From XYD1-FULL-44-32 sp964355855 (GTDB lineage: Bacteria; Patescibacteriota; Minisyncoccia; Phycocordibacterales; XYD1-FULL-46-19), in the NCBI GenBank assembly GCA_964355855.1, contig CAYHFD010000005.1, positions 1 through 34,839 on the forward strand: a stretch of DNA of 34,839 nt. The letters run 5' to 3'. Under the pieces are notes generated by a model that was not told the origin of the DNA, ran no database searches, and saw only the letters and a list, made by a program, of their open reading frames with translations. The translations under genes were made by a program, and so were the position numbers. Shown piece by piece: positions 6,613 to 13,839 of this stretch (position 1 is its first letter; each line of letters begins with the position of its first letter).

Positions 6613-7092
6613 TTAAATCTCTTTTTCTAACACCACATCCATAATTTTATAACCTTCTTTTTTGTATACATTTAGGGCTCTCTCATTTAAAGATGAAGCA
6701 ACAAGTCTTAGGCGTTTTACACCTTTTAATTTTGCCCAATCTTCAAACATTTTCATAAAATTTGTGCCAATACCTTTACCCCTAAATTCCTCAGCAACAT
6801 ACATAGTTTCTCCTTCGCCAATTGTGGCCGGCGCGCGATAGTCTTCAACTTCATTGATGCCACCAATAAAATAAGCAATGATATTTTCTTCCAAGTCAGT
6901 AGCGACTAACGAAAAACTATTTTCCTTGTCCAAAATCCTATCAGTAAAATATTTCTCACCCCGCCCTGAAAACGGATAATTAGAATAAATAGTGTCATCA
7001 AAATTTTCAAATTCTAACTGACAAAGCTTTTGATTCAATTCTTGAATCTTTAGTAAATCATCAATATTTGCCTCCCTAATTTTGTATTCCAT
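6613..7092 (-). CDS. GNAT-family N-acetyltransferase
   Basis: The 159-aa protein has the GNAT fold. The acetyl-CoA pyrophosphate-binding loop is EEFRGKGIGTNF at about 96-107, preceded by strand TMYVAEEF. The C-terminal motif NERALNVYKKEGYKIMDVVLEKEI is typical of the family. GNAT enzymes move an acetyl group from acetyl-CoA to an amine; the acceptor cannot be told from sequence. It is a single gene ending shortly after the terminator at 6548-6592. A -10-like TATGAT (7104-7109, minus strand) stands 11 bases before the ATG, so the transcript would have almost no leader. Confidence 0.88.
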   Translation of the reverse strand: MEYKIREANIDDLLKIQELNQKLCQLEFENFDDTIYSNYPFSGRGEKYFTDRILDKENSFSLVATDLEENIIAYFIGGINEVEDYRAPATIGEGETMYVAEEFRGKGIGTNFMKMFEDWAKLKGVKRLRLVASSLNERALNVYKKEGYKIMDVVLEKEI

Positions 7093-7159
7093 ATTTAAAT
7101 ATTATCATAAGCTAAGTAGGGAGTCATAATAATATTTTAGATAAATTAGCATTTTCCAA

Positions 7160-7330
7160 CCCAGCGAGCCCCTCTTTTTTTAGCCTTCGCGGGAGTCGGT
7201 TTAGAAATCAAGGAACCGAGCAGAAAAACTCATCTGTCTGAGCGAAGCGAGTTATGAGTTTTTCGTTGTGAGGTGACTATGATTTCTAACTGACAAAGCG
7301 GGGCCCGGCTAAAAAAGGAGGGGCGAGCGC
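7160..7330 (+). ncRNA. Structured repeat element, copy C (candidate RNA)
   Basis: This is the most compact copy. The outer stem pairs CCCCTCTTTTTTTAGCC (7169-7185) with 7307-7323, using one G-T wobble. TTTAGAAATCA near 7200 pairs with TGATTTCTAA near 7280. The inner stem pairs AAAAACTC (7224-7231) with GAGTTTTT (7256-7263), enclosing ATCTGTCTGA and GCGAGTTAT. CGTTGTGAGGTGACTATGATTT matches the other copies in phase. It lies between the start of the GNAT gene and the 3' end of the TraD-like gene and abuts the latter's stop codon. Confidence 0.6.
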
Positions 7331-7332
7331 CC

Positions 7333-9669
7333 TTATTGTCTTAGGCGAAACAAAATTTCCTGCTCCACCTGACCTAAATCTCGGCCATAAGTAAGGCGTG
7401 ATAATTCCTTGAGCTGGTCAGCCAACTCCTTGGAGCCACCTTCCACTTTGGGCACTTTAATATTAAAAGGTTTAGCCGGCTCGCCATTGATAAGCAATTT
7501 GGCAAAAGCGTGTTGATTTTCAATGGAAATTAAATCATTTTCGGAAAAAACTGGGCCAAAATGTTTGACCAAATGTTCGGCGTCGGTTGTCCCCACCCGA
7601 AAAGAAGCCATCGAGCCGACGTTGCCGAAAACTGACTCGCGAATTTCATCGGTCAGTTGAGCAATAAACTGATGGGCCAAAATTAAATTTAACCGATATT
7701 TGCGCGCTTCCGACAAAATAACCGAAATGGAATCAGTTGTAAAATTTTGAAACTCATCAATATAAAGATAAAAATCTTGGCGCTCATTTTCATTAATATC
7801 ACCACGCGACAAAGCGGCTAAAAGCAATCGCCCCGTGCAAATCATACCAAGCAAACCAGCGTTAATATCACCAATTTTACCTTTGGCCAAATTAACCAAC
7901 AAAATTTTTCCTTCATCCATTACCGTGCGAAAATTGAAAGCAGATTTTGGTTGGCCAATAATTGGCCGCATATAATCGTTGGCAATAAAATTACCAAACT
8001 TGGAAGTAATATAAGGTGTCATATTAGCCAAACCATGTTCACCGGTAGTTTTAGCGGCTTCTTTTTCCCAAAAATCAATCACCGTTGGGTTACTAATCCG
8101 AGCCAGCTTTTTGTGACGAAACTCGGGATCGGTGAAAATACGTGGCACTTCCATTAGGGTCGTTGCCTCGTACTTGGCGTCTTCCATCAAAAGCAGGAGG
8201 GCATTCCTCATGTACTGCTCAAACATTGGCCCCATGGTTTCTTTATCGAAGAGGCGATTGAATATAGATTGAATCTCGTTGACGATAAAAGTTTTTTCTT
8301 CTGGTCGGTCAAAATTGTACTCCAACATATTTAGCCCCAACGGCCGGCCCACATCACCGGGGTTAAAAACTATGACGTCTTCTAGGCGCGAAGCGGGAAC
8401 ACGTTCAAGTACTTTTTCTATCAGCTCGCCATGTGGGTCAATAACACACAACCCCTTACCAGCCTCCATGTCCTGAACAATAGTGTTCAACATAAAATAT
8501 GACTTACCAGTACCAGTTTGTCCGACGGTGTAAAAATGTCGGCGCCGATCATTGTCAGACAAACGAACTTTCTTGTTATCGCCACGAAAAATACTTTCAC
8601 CAATTATGATCCCCGTATCAGGAAGGTTTTGGGGTGGGGCCGACTCCCGACTTTTTAGCCAATTGATACGCGGAATATTGGTACTAACAGTTGGAAAATG
8701 AAATACACTCGCAATTTCTTCGGTGTTTAACACCATAGACTGCTTGTGGTCAAACTCACGGAAAATATATTGGTAAACTAGGCGAGAGATTTTCCGCGGT
8801 GCTACCAGGCGAAAACCGTTGCGCCGCGGGGCAGAAAATTGACTAAAAGAACCAGCCAGCGACAGCAAAATATCGCCAGCGTCGCTGTCGTTGTCAGCGG
8901 CCGCCAGCACTCGAATATTGACCTCAAACAAAGGCTTGGAAATTTTAACCTCCATCGATTTAATTAATTCTTCGTCGGCCACTTTGGGTGTCACTGGGGT
9001 TTCATTGCCATCTTTTTTGTCTGGTTCAAAAATCACCGCTAAAACACTTTCACCTTTCATAATTTTTTTAAGCGATTCACCTTGGCGTAGTCGAGAAATA
9101 GTATCGGTCACTTTCTTTTTAAATTCGGAAGGAGCCGGCTGTAAAATTAGCTGTAAAGCGGCACCGTCACCCTCTTCCCGCAAACGAGATAAGGTAGAGA
9201 CAATCCCCGCAAATGAATCGACTTCCGACTCGCGATAAGTTCGCACTGGCACCAAAGCCGGATCAGTCAAAGCTAAATAACCAGCCCGTACCCCATGTTC
9301 AGTTTCAAAAATTGTGTAATCGGAGGCCTCTTCAACTTGCGACCCCGGAAAAAAAGCTTGGATTTGACGCGAAGCAAACTCAACATGAGAACGAGGAACA
9401 GCAATATAAAAATTTATATTAGTACCGGTGTTATGGACGGCCGTTTCTAGCACCACTGGCGAACCCACTGAAGACAAGGCTGACAAAAACTGCTCGGTTA
9501 AGTTTATGTCATGCAAAAATTCTTTGGAATCTTTTTCAGTTCGTTCTTGTAGTTTAACTAGTAAAACTTTTAAGTTGAGCGATTGAAACTTAGCTTTACG
9601 TTTATATAAAACCAGAAAAAGTCCGACCAGAAGGATAAAACAAGTTAAAAAAAGAAAAAGAATATTCAT
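7333..9669 (-). CDS. VirD4/TraD-like coupling ATPase (HerA-type)
   Basis: The 778-aa protein starts with a membrane segment (residues 3-22). A region of about 300 residues with repeated alpha/beta character follows, then the motor domain: Walker A GQTGTGKS at 383-390, an IDPHGE block near 410, a Walker B-like block LYIDEF at 635-640 and AHQF near 670. This is the layout of type IV secretion coupling proteins, which feed DNA or protein to the channel. It stands about 6 kb from the secretion operon, on the opposite strand. The start ATGAAT directly abuts the inverted-repeat element at 9670-9889, so there is no room for a Shine-Dalgarno. It could instead be a HerA-like translocase unrelated to secretion, but the N-terminal anchor favours coupling. 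Confidence 0.85.
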   Translation of the reverse strand: MNILFLFLTCFILLVGLFLVLYKRKAKFQSLNLKVLLVKLQERTEKDSKEFLHDINLTEQFLSALSSVGSPVVLETAVHNTGTNINFYIAVPRSHVEFASRQIQAFFPGSQVEEASDYTIFETEHGVRAGYLALTDPALVPVRTYRESEVDSFAGIVSTLSRLREEGDGAALQLILQPAPSEFKKKVTDTISRLRQGESLKKIMKGESVLAVIFEPDKKDGNETPVTPKVADEELIKSMEVKISKPLFEVNIRVLAAADNDSDAGDILLSLAGSFSQFSAPRRNGFRLVAPRKISRLVYQYIFREFDHKQSMVLNTEEIASVFHFPTVSTNIPRINWLKSRESAPPQNLPDTGIIIGESIFRGDNKKVRLSDNDRRRHFYTVGQTGTGKSYFMLNTIVQDMEAGKGLCVIDPHGELIEKVLERVPASRLEDVIVFNPGDVGRPLGLNMLEYNFDRPEEKTFIVNEIQSIFNRLFDKETMGPMFEQYMRNALLLLMEDAKYEATTLMEVPRIFTDPEFRHKKLARISNPTVIDFWEKEAAKTTGEHGLANMTPYITSKFGNFIANDYMRPIIGQPKSAFNFRTVMDEGKILLVNLAKGKIGDINAGLLGMICTGRLLLAALSRGDINENERQDFYLYIDEFQNFTTDSISVILSEARKYRLNLILAHQFIAQLTDEIRESVFGNVGSMASFRVGTTDAEHLVKHFGPVFSENDLISIENQHAFAKLLINGEPAKPFNIKVPKVEGGSKELADQLKELSRLTYGRDLGQVEQEILFRLRQ

Positions 9670-9889
9670 CCCGTTAGAAGCAGGCCCCGTTAGAGATTAT
9701 CTCTCCGACAGTAACTGCTATATTTAAAAATTTCGGTTGATAATGTTTTTTCATACAAATATATTGTTTGTTTAATCTCTAACGGGGCAGGTCGCGGTGC
9801 GCGCCTGTTTTAAATTAGTATAATAATGATTTAGCATGTCTTTCATTTTGCGTGGTGCATCAAGACTTGTCGACCGCGGCTTCTAATGG
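9670..9889 (-). mobile_element. ATGAAT-linked inverted-repeat element with a nested insertion
   Basis: Read towards the TraD-like gene, the element runs from 9889 (CCATTAGAAG) to 9670 (CTTCTAACGGG) and touches that gene's ATGAAT start. With the insert removed it is closely similar to the copy at 21454-21567, sharing AAATGAAAGACATGCTAAAT and the ATTATTATACTAAT block. A second element (9685-9787) is inserted within it. The far end is slightly decayed (ATTAGAAG without CCCG). It fills the whole gap between the start codon at 9669 and the next gene's stop at 9892. Confidence 0.7.
9685..9787. mobile_element. Nested 103-bp inverted-repeat element with CAGG duplication
   Basis: CCCCGTTAGAGATTA and its exact reverse complement form the ends. 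CAGG stands on both sides (9681-9684 and 9788-9791) and occurs once at the matching place in the uninterrupted copy near 21554. This shows an insertion with a 4-bp target duplication. The interior is AT-rich and non-coding. Confidence 0.75.
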
Positions 9890-9891
9890 AA

Positions 9892-10287
9892 TTAAGATAC
9901 CAAACCTCGGCTTTTAAGTTCATTGTAAACGCGGTCAGTTAAAGTATCATGGAAAGCATCTAAATCAAGAGCGGGAAGTTTTTTGGCTTCGGCAATAGTT
10001 TTAGTTAAACCTCGGTCAAAAACTTTTTCGACTAGTTGGCCAACTTGTTTTTCCACTCCAACTGGCAAACTATCAAGGTACGAGTCACTATTATTGTTGC
10101 TATCAGAAACAATCTTGGCTGATGTGGTTGTCGCCGAATTAGCACTTGTAATAATGTCGCGAACGAGAGCTTTATCATCGGTGACAATATTGTTTTTTTG
10201 CTCCAGTTCTAAACGTTTGGACTCAATTTGACGCGACAGTTCGGCAATTTCCGCTTCGATATTTGGTGAAGAATCGTGCTCAATCAT
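9892..10287 (-). CDS. Small coiled-coil protein, function unknown
   Basis: I do not recognise this 131-aa protein. Residues 10-35 (IEAEIAELSRQIESKRLELE) form a heptad-like coiled coil, a Ser/Thr/Asn-rich linker follows, and the C-terminal part is helical (VEKQVGQLVEKVFDRGLTKT). It has no membrane segment. A start at 10308 is also open, but TATAAT at 10297-10302 (minus strand) lies downstream of that codon, so transcripts should begin near 10290 and use the ATG at 10287. It follows the divergent helicase gene and precedes the TraD-like gene on the same strand, so a link to the ATPase is possible but unproven. Confidence 0.65.
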   Translation of the reverse strand: MIEHDSSPNIEAEIAELSRQIESKRLELEQKNNIVTDDKALVRDIITSANSATTTSAKIVSDSNNNSDSYLDSLPVGVEKQVGQLVEKVFDRGLTKTIAEAKKLPALDLDAFHDTLTDRVYNELKSRGLVS

Positions 10288-10296
10288 AATGCGTAT

Positions 10297-10302
10297 ATTA
10301 TA
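10297..10302 (-). promoter_or_regulatory. -10 box of the coiled-coil gene
   Basis: TATAAT on the minus strand lies 9 bases upstream of the ATG at 10287. No convincing -35 is visible. The spacing predicts a transcript with practically no leader. Confidence 0.5.
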
Positions 10303-10341
10303 CCGCACCCCGAGGTAAAACTGAAAACAAAATCAGTATGA

Positions 10342-10347
10342 TATAGT
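10342..10347 (+). promoter_or_regulatory. -10 box of the helicase gene
   Basis: TATAGT lies 6 bases before the GTG start at 10354, so the mRNA would start at or beside the start codon. An overlapping TATGAT at 10337-10342 is an alternative. Confidence 0.45.
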
Positions 10348-10353
10348 AGGGCA

Positions 10354-12270
10354 GTGGAATATTTAAATGATTTAAATAATAAACAAAAAGAGGCAGCCTT
10401 AACTATTGCTGGCCCAGTTTTAATTGTCGCGGGAGCCGGAGCCGGAAAAACCAAGACGATCATTAGCCGAATTACTCACCTGATTAAAAACGGCGTGGCC
10501 CCAAAGCATATTTTAGCAGTCACTTTTACCAACAAGGCGGCTAAAGAAATGACCAATCGCCTAGTGGTAGCTCTGGGAAGTGATAAAAGTTTGCAAGGAG
10601 AAAAACTACCCTTTGCCAGCACTTTTCACGCACTCGGGGTGCATATTTTACGAGGCCACGCCCAAATTATTGGCCTCAATCGCTTTTTCACCATTTTAGA
10701 CCGCGATGAATCTTTGGCCCTCATTAAAACCGCTATGGATCAAGCGGGGGTGGATAAAAAACAGTATGAAGCCCGTAAAATCCTGGGCGCCATTTCGCGT
10801 GAGAAAGGTAAGGGAATAAGAATTGCCGAGTACCATCTCAAAGTTGAGGGCTTTTGGCAGGAAATAGTCGCGAGCGTCTGGGAAAAATACGATAAACTAG
10901 CCCATGAAGCCAATGCTCTCGATTTTGATGACCTTTTGCTTTCCACGGTTTTACTTCTGGCTGGCCACGAAGAGATCCGCAATCTATACCAAGACCGTTT
11001 TCGTTATATTCATATCGATGAATACCAAGATACCAATAATGTACAGTATTCACTGGCTAAACTTTTGGTTGGGCCCGCTAAAAACATTTGTGTAGTTGGT
11101 GATGTCGACCAGTCGATCTACAGCTGGCGCGGGGCCGACTTTACCAACATGCTGCGCTTTGAAGAAGACTACCCCGAAGCCAAAGTAGTCCTGCTTGAGC
11201 AAAACTATCGCTCTACTAAAACTATTTTGGAAGCAGCTAATGTCGTGATTAAAAAAAACCGTGAGCGAGTCGAAAAAAATCTTTTCACCGAAAATGGGGC
11301 GGGCGAAAAAATAAATCTCACGGCTAATTTATCGGAAGGGGAGGAAGCCAAAAATATTGTGGAGAAAGCCAAGGTTTTAATTGCCGAAAAAACCCCCGCC
11401 GAAGAAATTGCCATTTTGTACCGTGCCAATTTCCAATCGCGCGTTTTGGAAGAAGCGTTTTTGAAGGCGGGCGTACCCTACCAAGTGTTGGGGGTGCGCT
11501 TTTTTGAACGGAAAGAGGTAAAAGATATTCTGACTTATTTTCGGGCCGCTTTAAATCCCAAGGACTTCGAAGCAATGAATCGCATTATCAATGTCCCCAA
11601 GCGGGGCATCGGCAAAGCCACCCTGGCTAAAGTCGCGGCCGGGCAAGAAGAATTTTTACCGCTAAAAATGATTGAAAAATTGTCTAGCTTCCGCGCTCTT
11701 ATTACTAACTTGCGCCACAAAATCGAACGAGAAAAAATAAGTGACAATATTAAATATGTTTTATCGGCTTCTGGTTTAGACAAGGAGCTGCTCCAAGAGG
11801 GGGAGGAAGGGTTAGAAAGACTGGAAAACATTCGGGAATTGGTAACCTTGGCCCAAAAATATGACGACCTGCCAGGCGAAGAAGCCATTTTAGCCCTTCT
11901 CACTGAAGCGGCTTTGGTCTCGGACCAAGATACTCTGCAGGAAGAAAAAAGTGGGGTCCGGCTGATGACTGTCCATGCCTCCAAGGGGCTAGAGTTCGAT
12001 GTGGTTTTTGTCGCTGGCCTAGAACAAGGACTTTTTCCCCATAAAGGTTTTGGCGAGAGTGACCGTGACGAAGAAGAGGAACGCCGGCTTTTTTATGTCG
12101 CTATTACCCGCGCCCGCCAAAAACTTTTTTTGTCTTATGCCCAACTCCGCACTATTTTCGGCTCCCAACAAGTGAATACCCCTTCCGAATTTATATTGGA
12201 CATCCCTGGTGAACTAATCGAGGGTACCGACCCCGCCGCCCCACAGTATGAATTTCTGCTAGACTTTTAA
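10354..12270 (+). CDS. UvrD/PcrA-family 3'-5' DNA helicase
   Basis: This superfamily 1A helicase unwinds DNA in repair and replication. In the 638-aa protein all family motifs are in order: Walker A GAGAGKT at 27-33, motif Ia (AVTFTNKAAKEM), Walker B HIDEYQDTN, motif III (VGDVDQSIYSWRGAD), motif IV (EQNYRST), motif V (MTVHASKGLEFDVVFV) and motif VI (RRLFYVAITRARQKL). Length is slightly below PcrA/UvrD (about 720), mostly from a shorter C-terminus. Start is GTG with no Shine-Dalgarno and a -10 box 6 bases upstream. The stop is immediately followed by a REP palindrome. UvrD, PcrA and Rep cannot be separated without a tree. Confidence 0.93.
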   Translation: MEYLNDLNNKQKEAALTIAGPVLIVAGAGAGKTKTIISRITHLIKNGVAPKHILAVTFTNKAAKEMTNRLVVALGSDKSLQGEKLPFASTFHALGVHILRGHAQIIGLNRFFTILDRDESLALIKTAMDQAGVDKKQYEARKILGAISREKGKGIRIAEYHLKVEGFWQEIVASVWEKYDKLAHEANALDFDDLLLSTVLLLAGHEEIRNLYQDRFRYIHIDEYQDTNNVQYSLAKLLVGPAKNICVVGDVDQSIYSWRGADFTNMLRFEEDYPEAKVVLLEQNYRSTKTILEAANVVIKKNRERVEKNLFTENGAGEKINLTANLSEGEEAKNIVEKAKVLIAEKTPAEEIAILYRANFQSRVLEEAFLKAGVPYQVLGVRFFERKEVKDILTYFRAALNPKDFEAMNRIINVPKRGIGKATLAKVAAGQEEFLPLKMIEKLSSFRALITNLRHKIEREKISDNIKYVLSASGLDKELLQEGEEGLERLENIRELVTLAQKYDDLPGEEAILALLTEAALVSDQDTLQEEKSGVRLMTVHASKGLEFDVVFVAGLEQGLFPHKGFGESDRDEEEERRLFYVAITRARQKLFLSYAQLRTIFGSQQVNTPSEFILDIPGELIEGTDPAAPQYEFLLDF

Positions 12271-12303
12271 CCATACCCACGAGGCTTAGCCTCGTGGGTA
12301 TGG
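12271..12303. repeat. REP-like palindrome, upstream copy
   Basis: A 15-bp perfect stem (arm CCATACCCACGAGGC) with a TTA loop lies between the helicase stop codon and the transposase gene. The core is the inverted copy of the palindrome at 12970-12994. It may also end helicase transcription, although no T-run follows. Confidence 0.85.
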
Positions 12304-12309
12304 TACAAT
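12304..12309 (+). promoter_or_regulatory. -10 box of the REP transposase gene
   Basis: TACAAT stands 6 bases before the ATG at 12316 and directly abuts the REP palindrome. This again predicts a leaderless transcript. Confidence 0.4.
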
Positions 12310-12315
12310 AAATAT

Positions 12316-12996
12316 ATGGCTCGAAAAATATCATTTGCCGCGGATGAATTTTATCATCTATATAACCGTGGTACCGACAAAAGAATTATTTTTAATAATG
12401 ATGACGATCGTAATCGCTTTGTTAAACTTTTATATTTAAGTAACGGATCAGGGTCATTCCATTTTAGTGATATTTCTAAATATGACGCTTACTCATATCG
12501 TCGAGGAACACCACTTGTAGACATTACATCATACTGTTTAATGCCTAATCATTTTCATATTCTGGTTAGAGAAATAGATGGCGAAGGAGCCAGTAAATTT
12601 ATGCACAAACTAGCTACTTCATACACTATGTATTTTAATAAGATAAACAGTAGAAAAGGCCGCCTGTTTGAAACTAATTTTCAAGCCATTCATATTGATT
12701 CCGATGAATTTTTAGCGTACGTTCATTCCTATATTCATTTAAATCCTATTAAAATTTACAAATCGGACTGGAAAACAGACGGGATTGGGGATCTAACAAA
12801 AGCAAAAAAATTTCTTTGGTCATACAAACATTCGAGCTTGCCAGATTATAGGGGAATTGAACGAACAGAAAAAGCCATCTTAAACAGAAATTGTTTCCCA
12901 CATTTTGAAACTAAAAAAGAAGTTGATGACTACCTAGAAGACTGGCTGACTTATCAAGATATCAACAATACCCACGAGGCTAAGCCTCGTGGGTAA
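12316..12996 (+). CDS. REP-associated Y1 tyrosine transposase (RAYT)
   Basis: This single-strand DNA transposase belongs to the IS200-like Y1 HUH family associated with REP palindromes. The 226-aa protein has the N-terminal FYHLYNRGTDKRIIF signature. The HUH motif HFH is at 79-81 in LMPNHFHILVRE. The nucleophile is probably Tyr103 or Tyr106 in TSYTMYFNK. RLFETNFQAIHI and the YIHLNPIK block follow. It is full length with no disruption. It is flanked by two REP palindromes in inverse orientation, its probable substrates. The final codons (THEAKPRG and TAA) are encoded by the downstream palindrome itself, which ties gene and repeat together as one unit. Confidence 0.92.
   Translation: MARKISFAADEFYHLYNRGTDKRIIFNNDDDRNRFVKLLYLSNGSGSFHFSDISKYDAYSYRRGTPLVDITSYCLMPNHFHILVREIDGEGASKFMHKLATSYTMYFNKINSRKGRLFETNFQAIHIDSDEFLAYVHSYIHLNPIKIYKSDWKTDGIGDLTKAKKFLWSYKHSSLPDYRGIERTEKAILNRNCFPHFETKKEVDDYLEDWLTYQDINNTHEAKPRG
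12970..12994. repeat. REP-like palindrome, downstream copy
   Basis: ACCCACGAGGC pairs with GCCTCGTGGGT around a TAA loop. It is the reverse complement of the upstream REP core, so the two form an inverted pair around the transposase. It overlaps the transposase stop codon by one base and lies 17 bases before rsmA. Confidence 0.85.
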
Positions 12997-13011
12997 AATA
13001 AAGATTTATTT

Positions 13012-13785
13012 ATGGAACATATTTTCGCGAAAAAATCATTGGGACAAAACTGGCTGGTATCACAATCGGCTTTAGCTAAAATTGTGGAGGCGGCGGGAGT
13101 AAGACGAGGCGAGCGGGTACTAGAGATCGGCCCCGGTAAAGGCGCCCTAACGGAAAAATTACTGGCCATGGGCGCAGAAGTCACCGCGATTGAAAAAGAC
13201 CGCCGCCTGACTTTGCCTTTGCAAGAAAAATTTGCGACAGAAATAAAAAAAGGGCAACTGATTTTACTCGAAGCCGATGCTTTAAAGCTACCAGAAAGCC
13301 TTTTAGCCGATCTGGCCCCCTATAAACTAGTGGCCAATATCCCGTATTACATTACCGGCGAAATTATTCGCAATTTTTTAGAATCAGATTTCCAGCCCAC
13401 CAAAGCGGTAATAATGGTCCAAAAAGAAGTGGCGCAGAGGATAGTCGCGAGTGACGGGAAGCAGAGCATTCTCTCAATTAGCGTCCAAGCTTACGGGCGG
13501 CCGAACAGCGCGGGTGTGGTACCCCGCGGCGCTTTTCGGCCAGTGCCCAATGTTGATTCAGCTATTTTAGTAATTTCTGATATTAATAAGAATTTTTTTA
13601 CTAAGGTTGATGAAAAAAAATTCTTTACTATGGTAAAAAAAGGCTTTGCCCAAAAAAGAAAACTGTTAAAATCAAATTTGGATATTACCGACGACATACT
13701 TTTGTCCTGTGGTTTAGCGGAAAAAATAAGAGCTGAAGAATTGACTATGGAAGATTGGCGATGTTTGGTAGAAAAGATAAATTAA
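13012..13785 (+). CDS. rsmA: 16S rRNA dimethyladenosine transferase RsmA (KsgA)
   Basis: The enzyme dimethylates two adjacent adenosines in the 3' hairpin of 16S rRNA using S-adenosylmethionine. The 257-aa protein begins KKSLGQNWL, a slight variant of the usual KxxGQNFL. The SAM motif is VLEIGPGKGALTE (36-48), the acidic motif is EADA and the catalytic NIPY is at 109-112 (NIPYYITGEII). VQKEVAQRIVA and the RPVPNVDSAIL block follow, then a small C-terminal domain with KKGFAQKRKLLKSNL. All family landmarks are present. It follows the REP transposase by 15 bases and ends at a bidirectional terminator. Confidence 0.95.
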   Translation: MEHIFAKKSLGQNWLVSQSALAKIVEAAGVRRGERVLEIGPGKGALTEKLLAMGAEVTAIEKDRRLTLPLQEKFATEIKKGQLILLEADALKLPESLLADLAPYKLVANIPYYITGEIIRNFLESDFQPTKAVIMVQKEVAQRIVASDGKQSILSISVQAYGRPNSAGVVPRGAFRPVPNVDSAILVISDINKNFFTKVDEKKFFTMVKKGFAQKRKLLKSNLDITDDILLSCGLAEKIRAEELTMEDWRCLVEKIN

Positions 13786-13834
13786 AATCTAAAATCCCCC
13801 GCTCAGGCTGTGCCCGAGCGGGGGATTTTAGATT
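13786..13834. terminator. Bidirectional terminator between rsmA and the lysin gene
   Basis: AATCTAAAATCCCCCGCTC (13786-13804) pairs perfectly over 19 bases with 13816-13834 around an 11-base loop. The G/C core is flanked by A/T runs on both sides, so it can stop both convergent genes. Confidence 0.9.
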
Positions 13835-13839
13835 AACCC

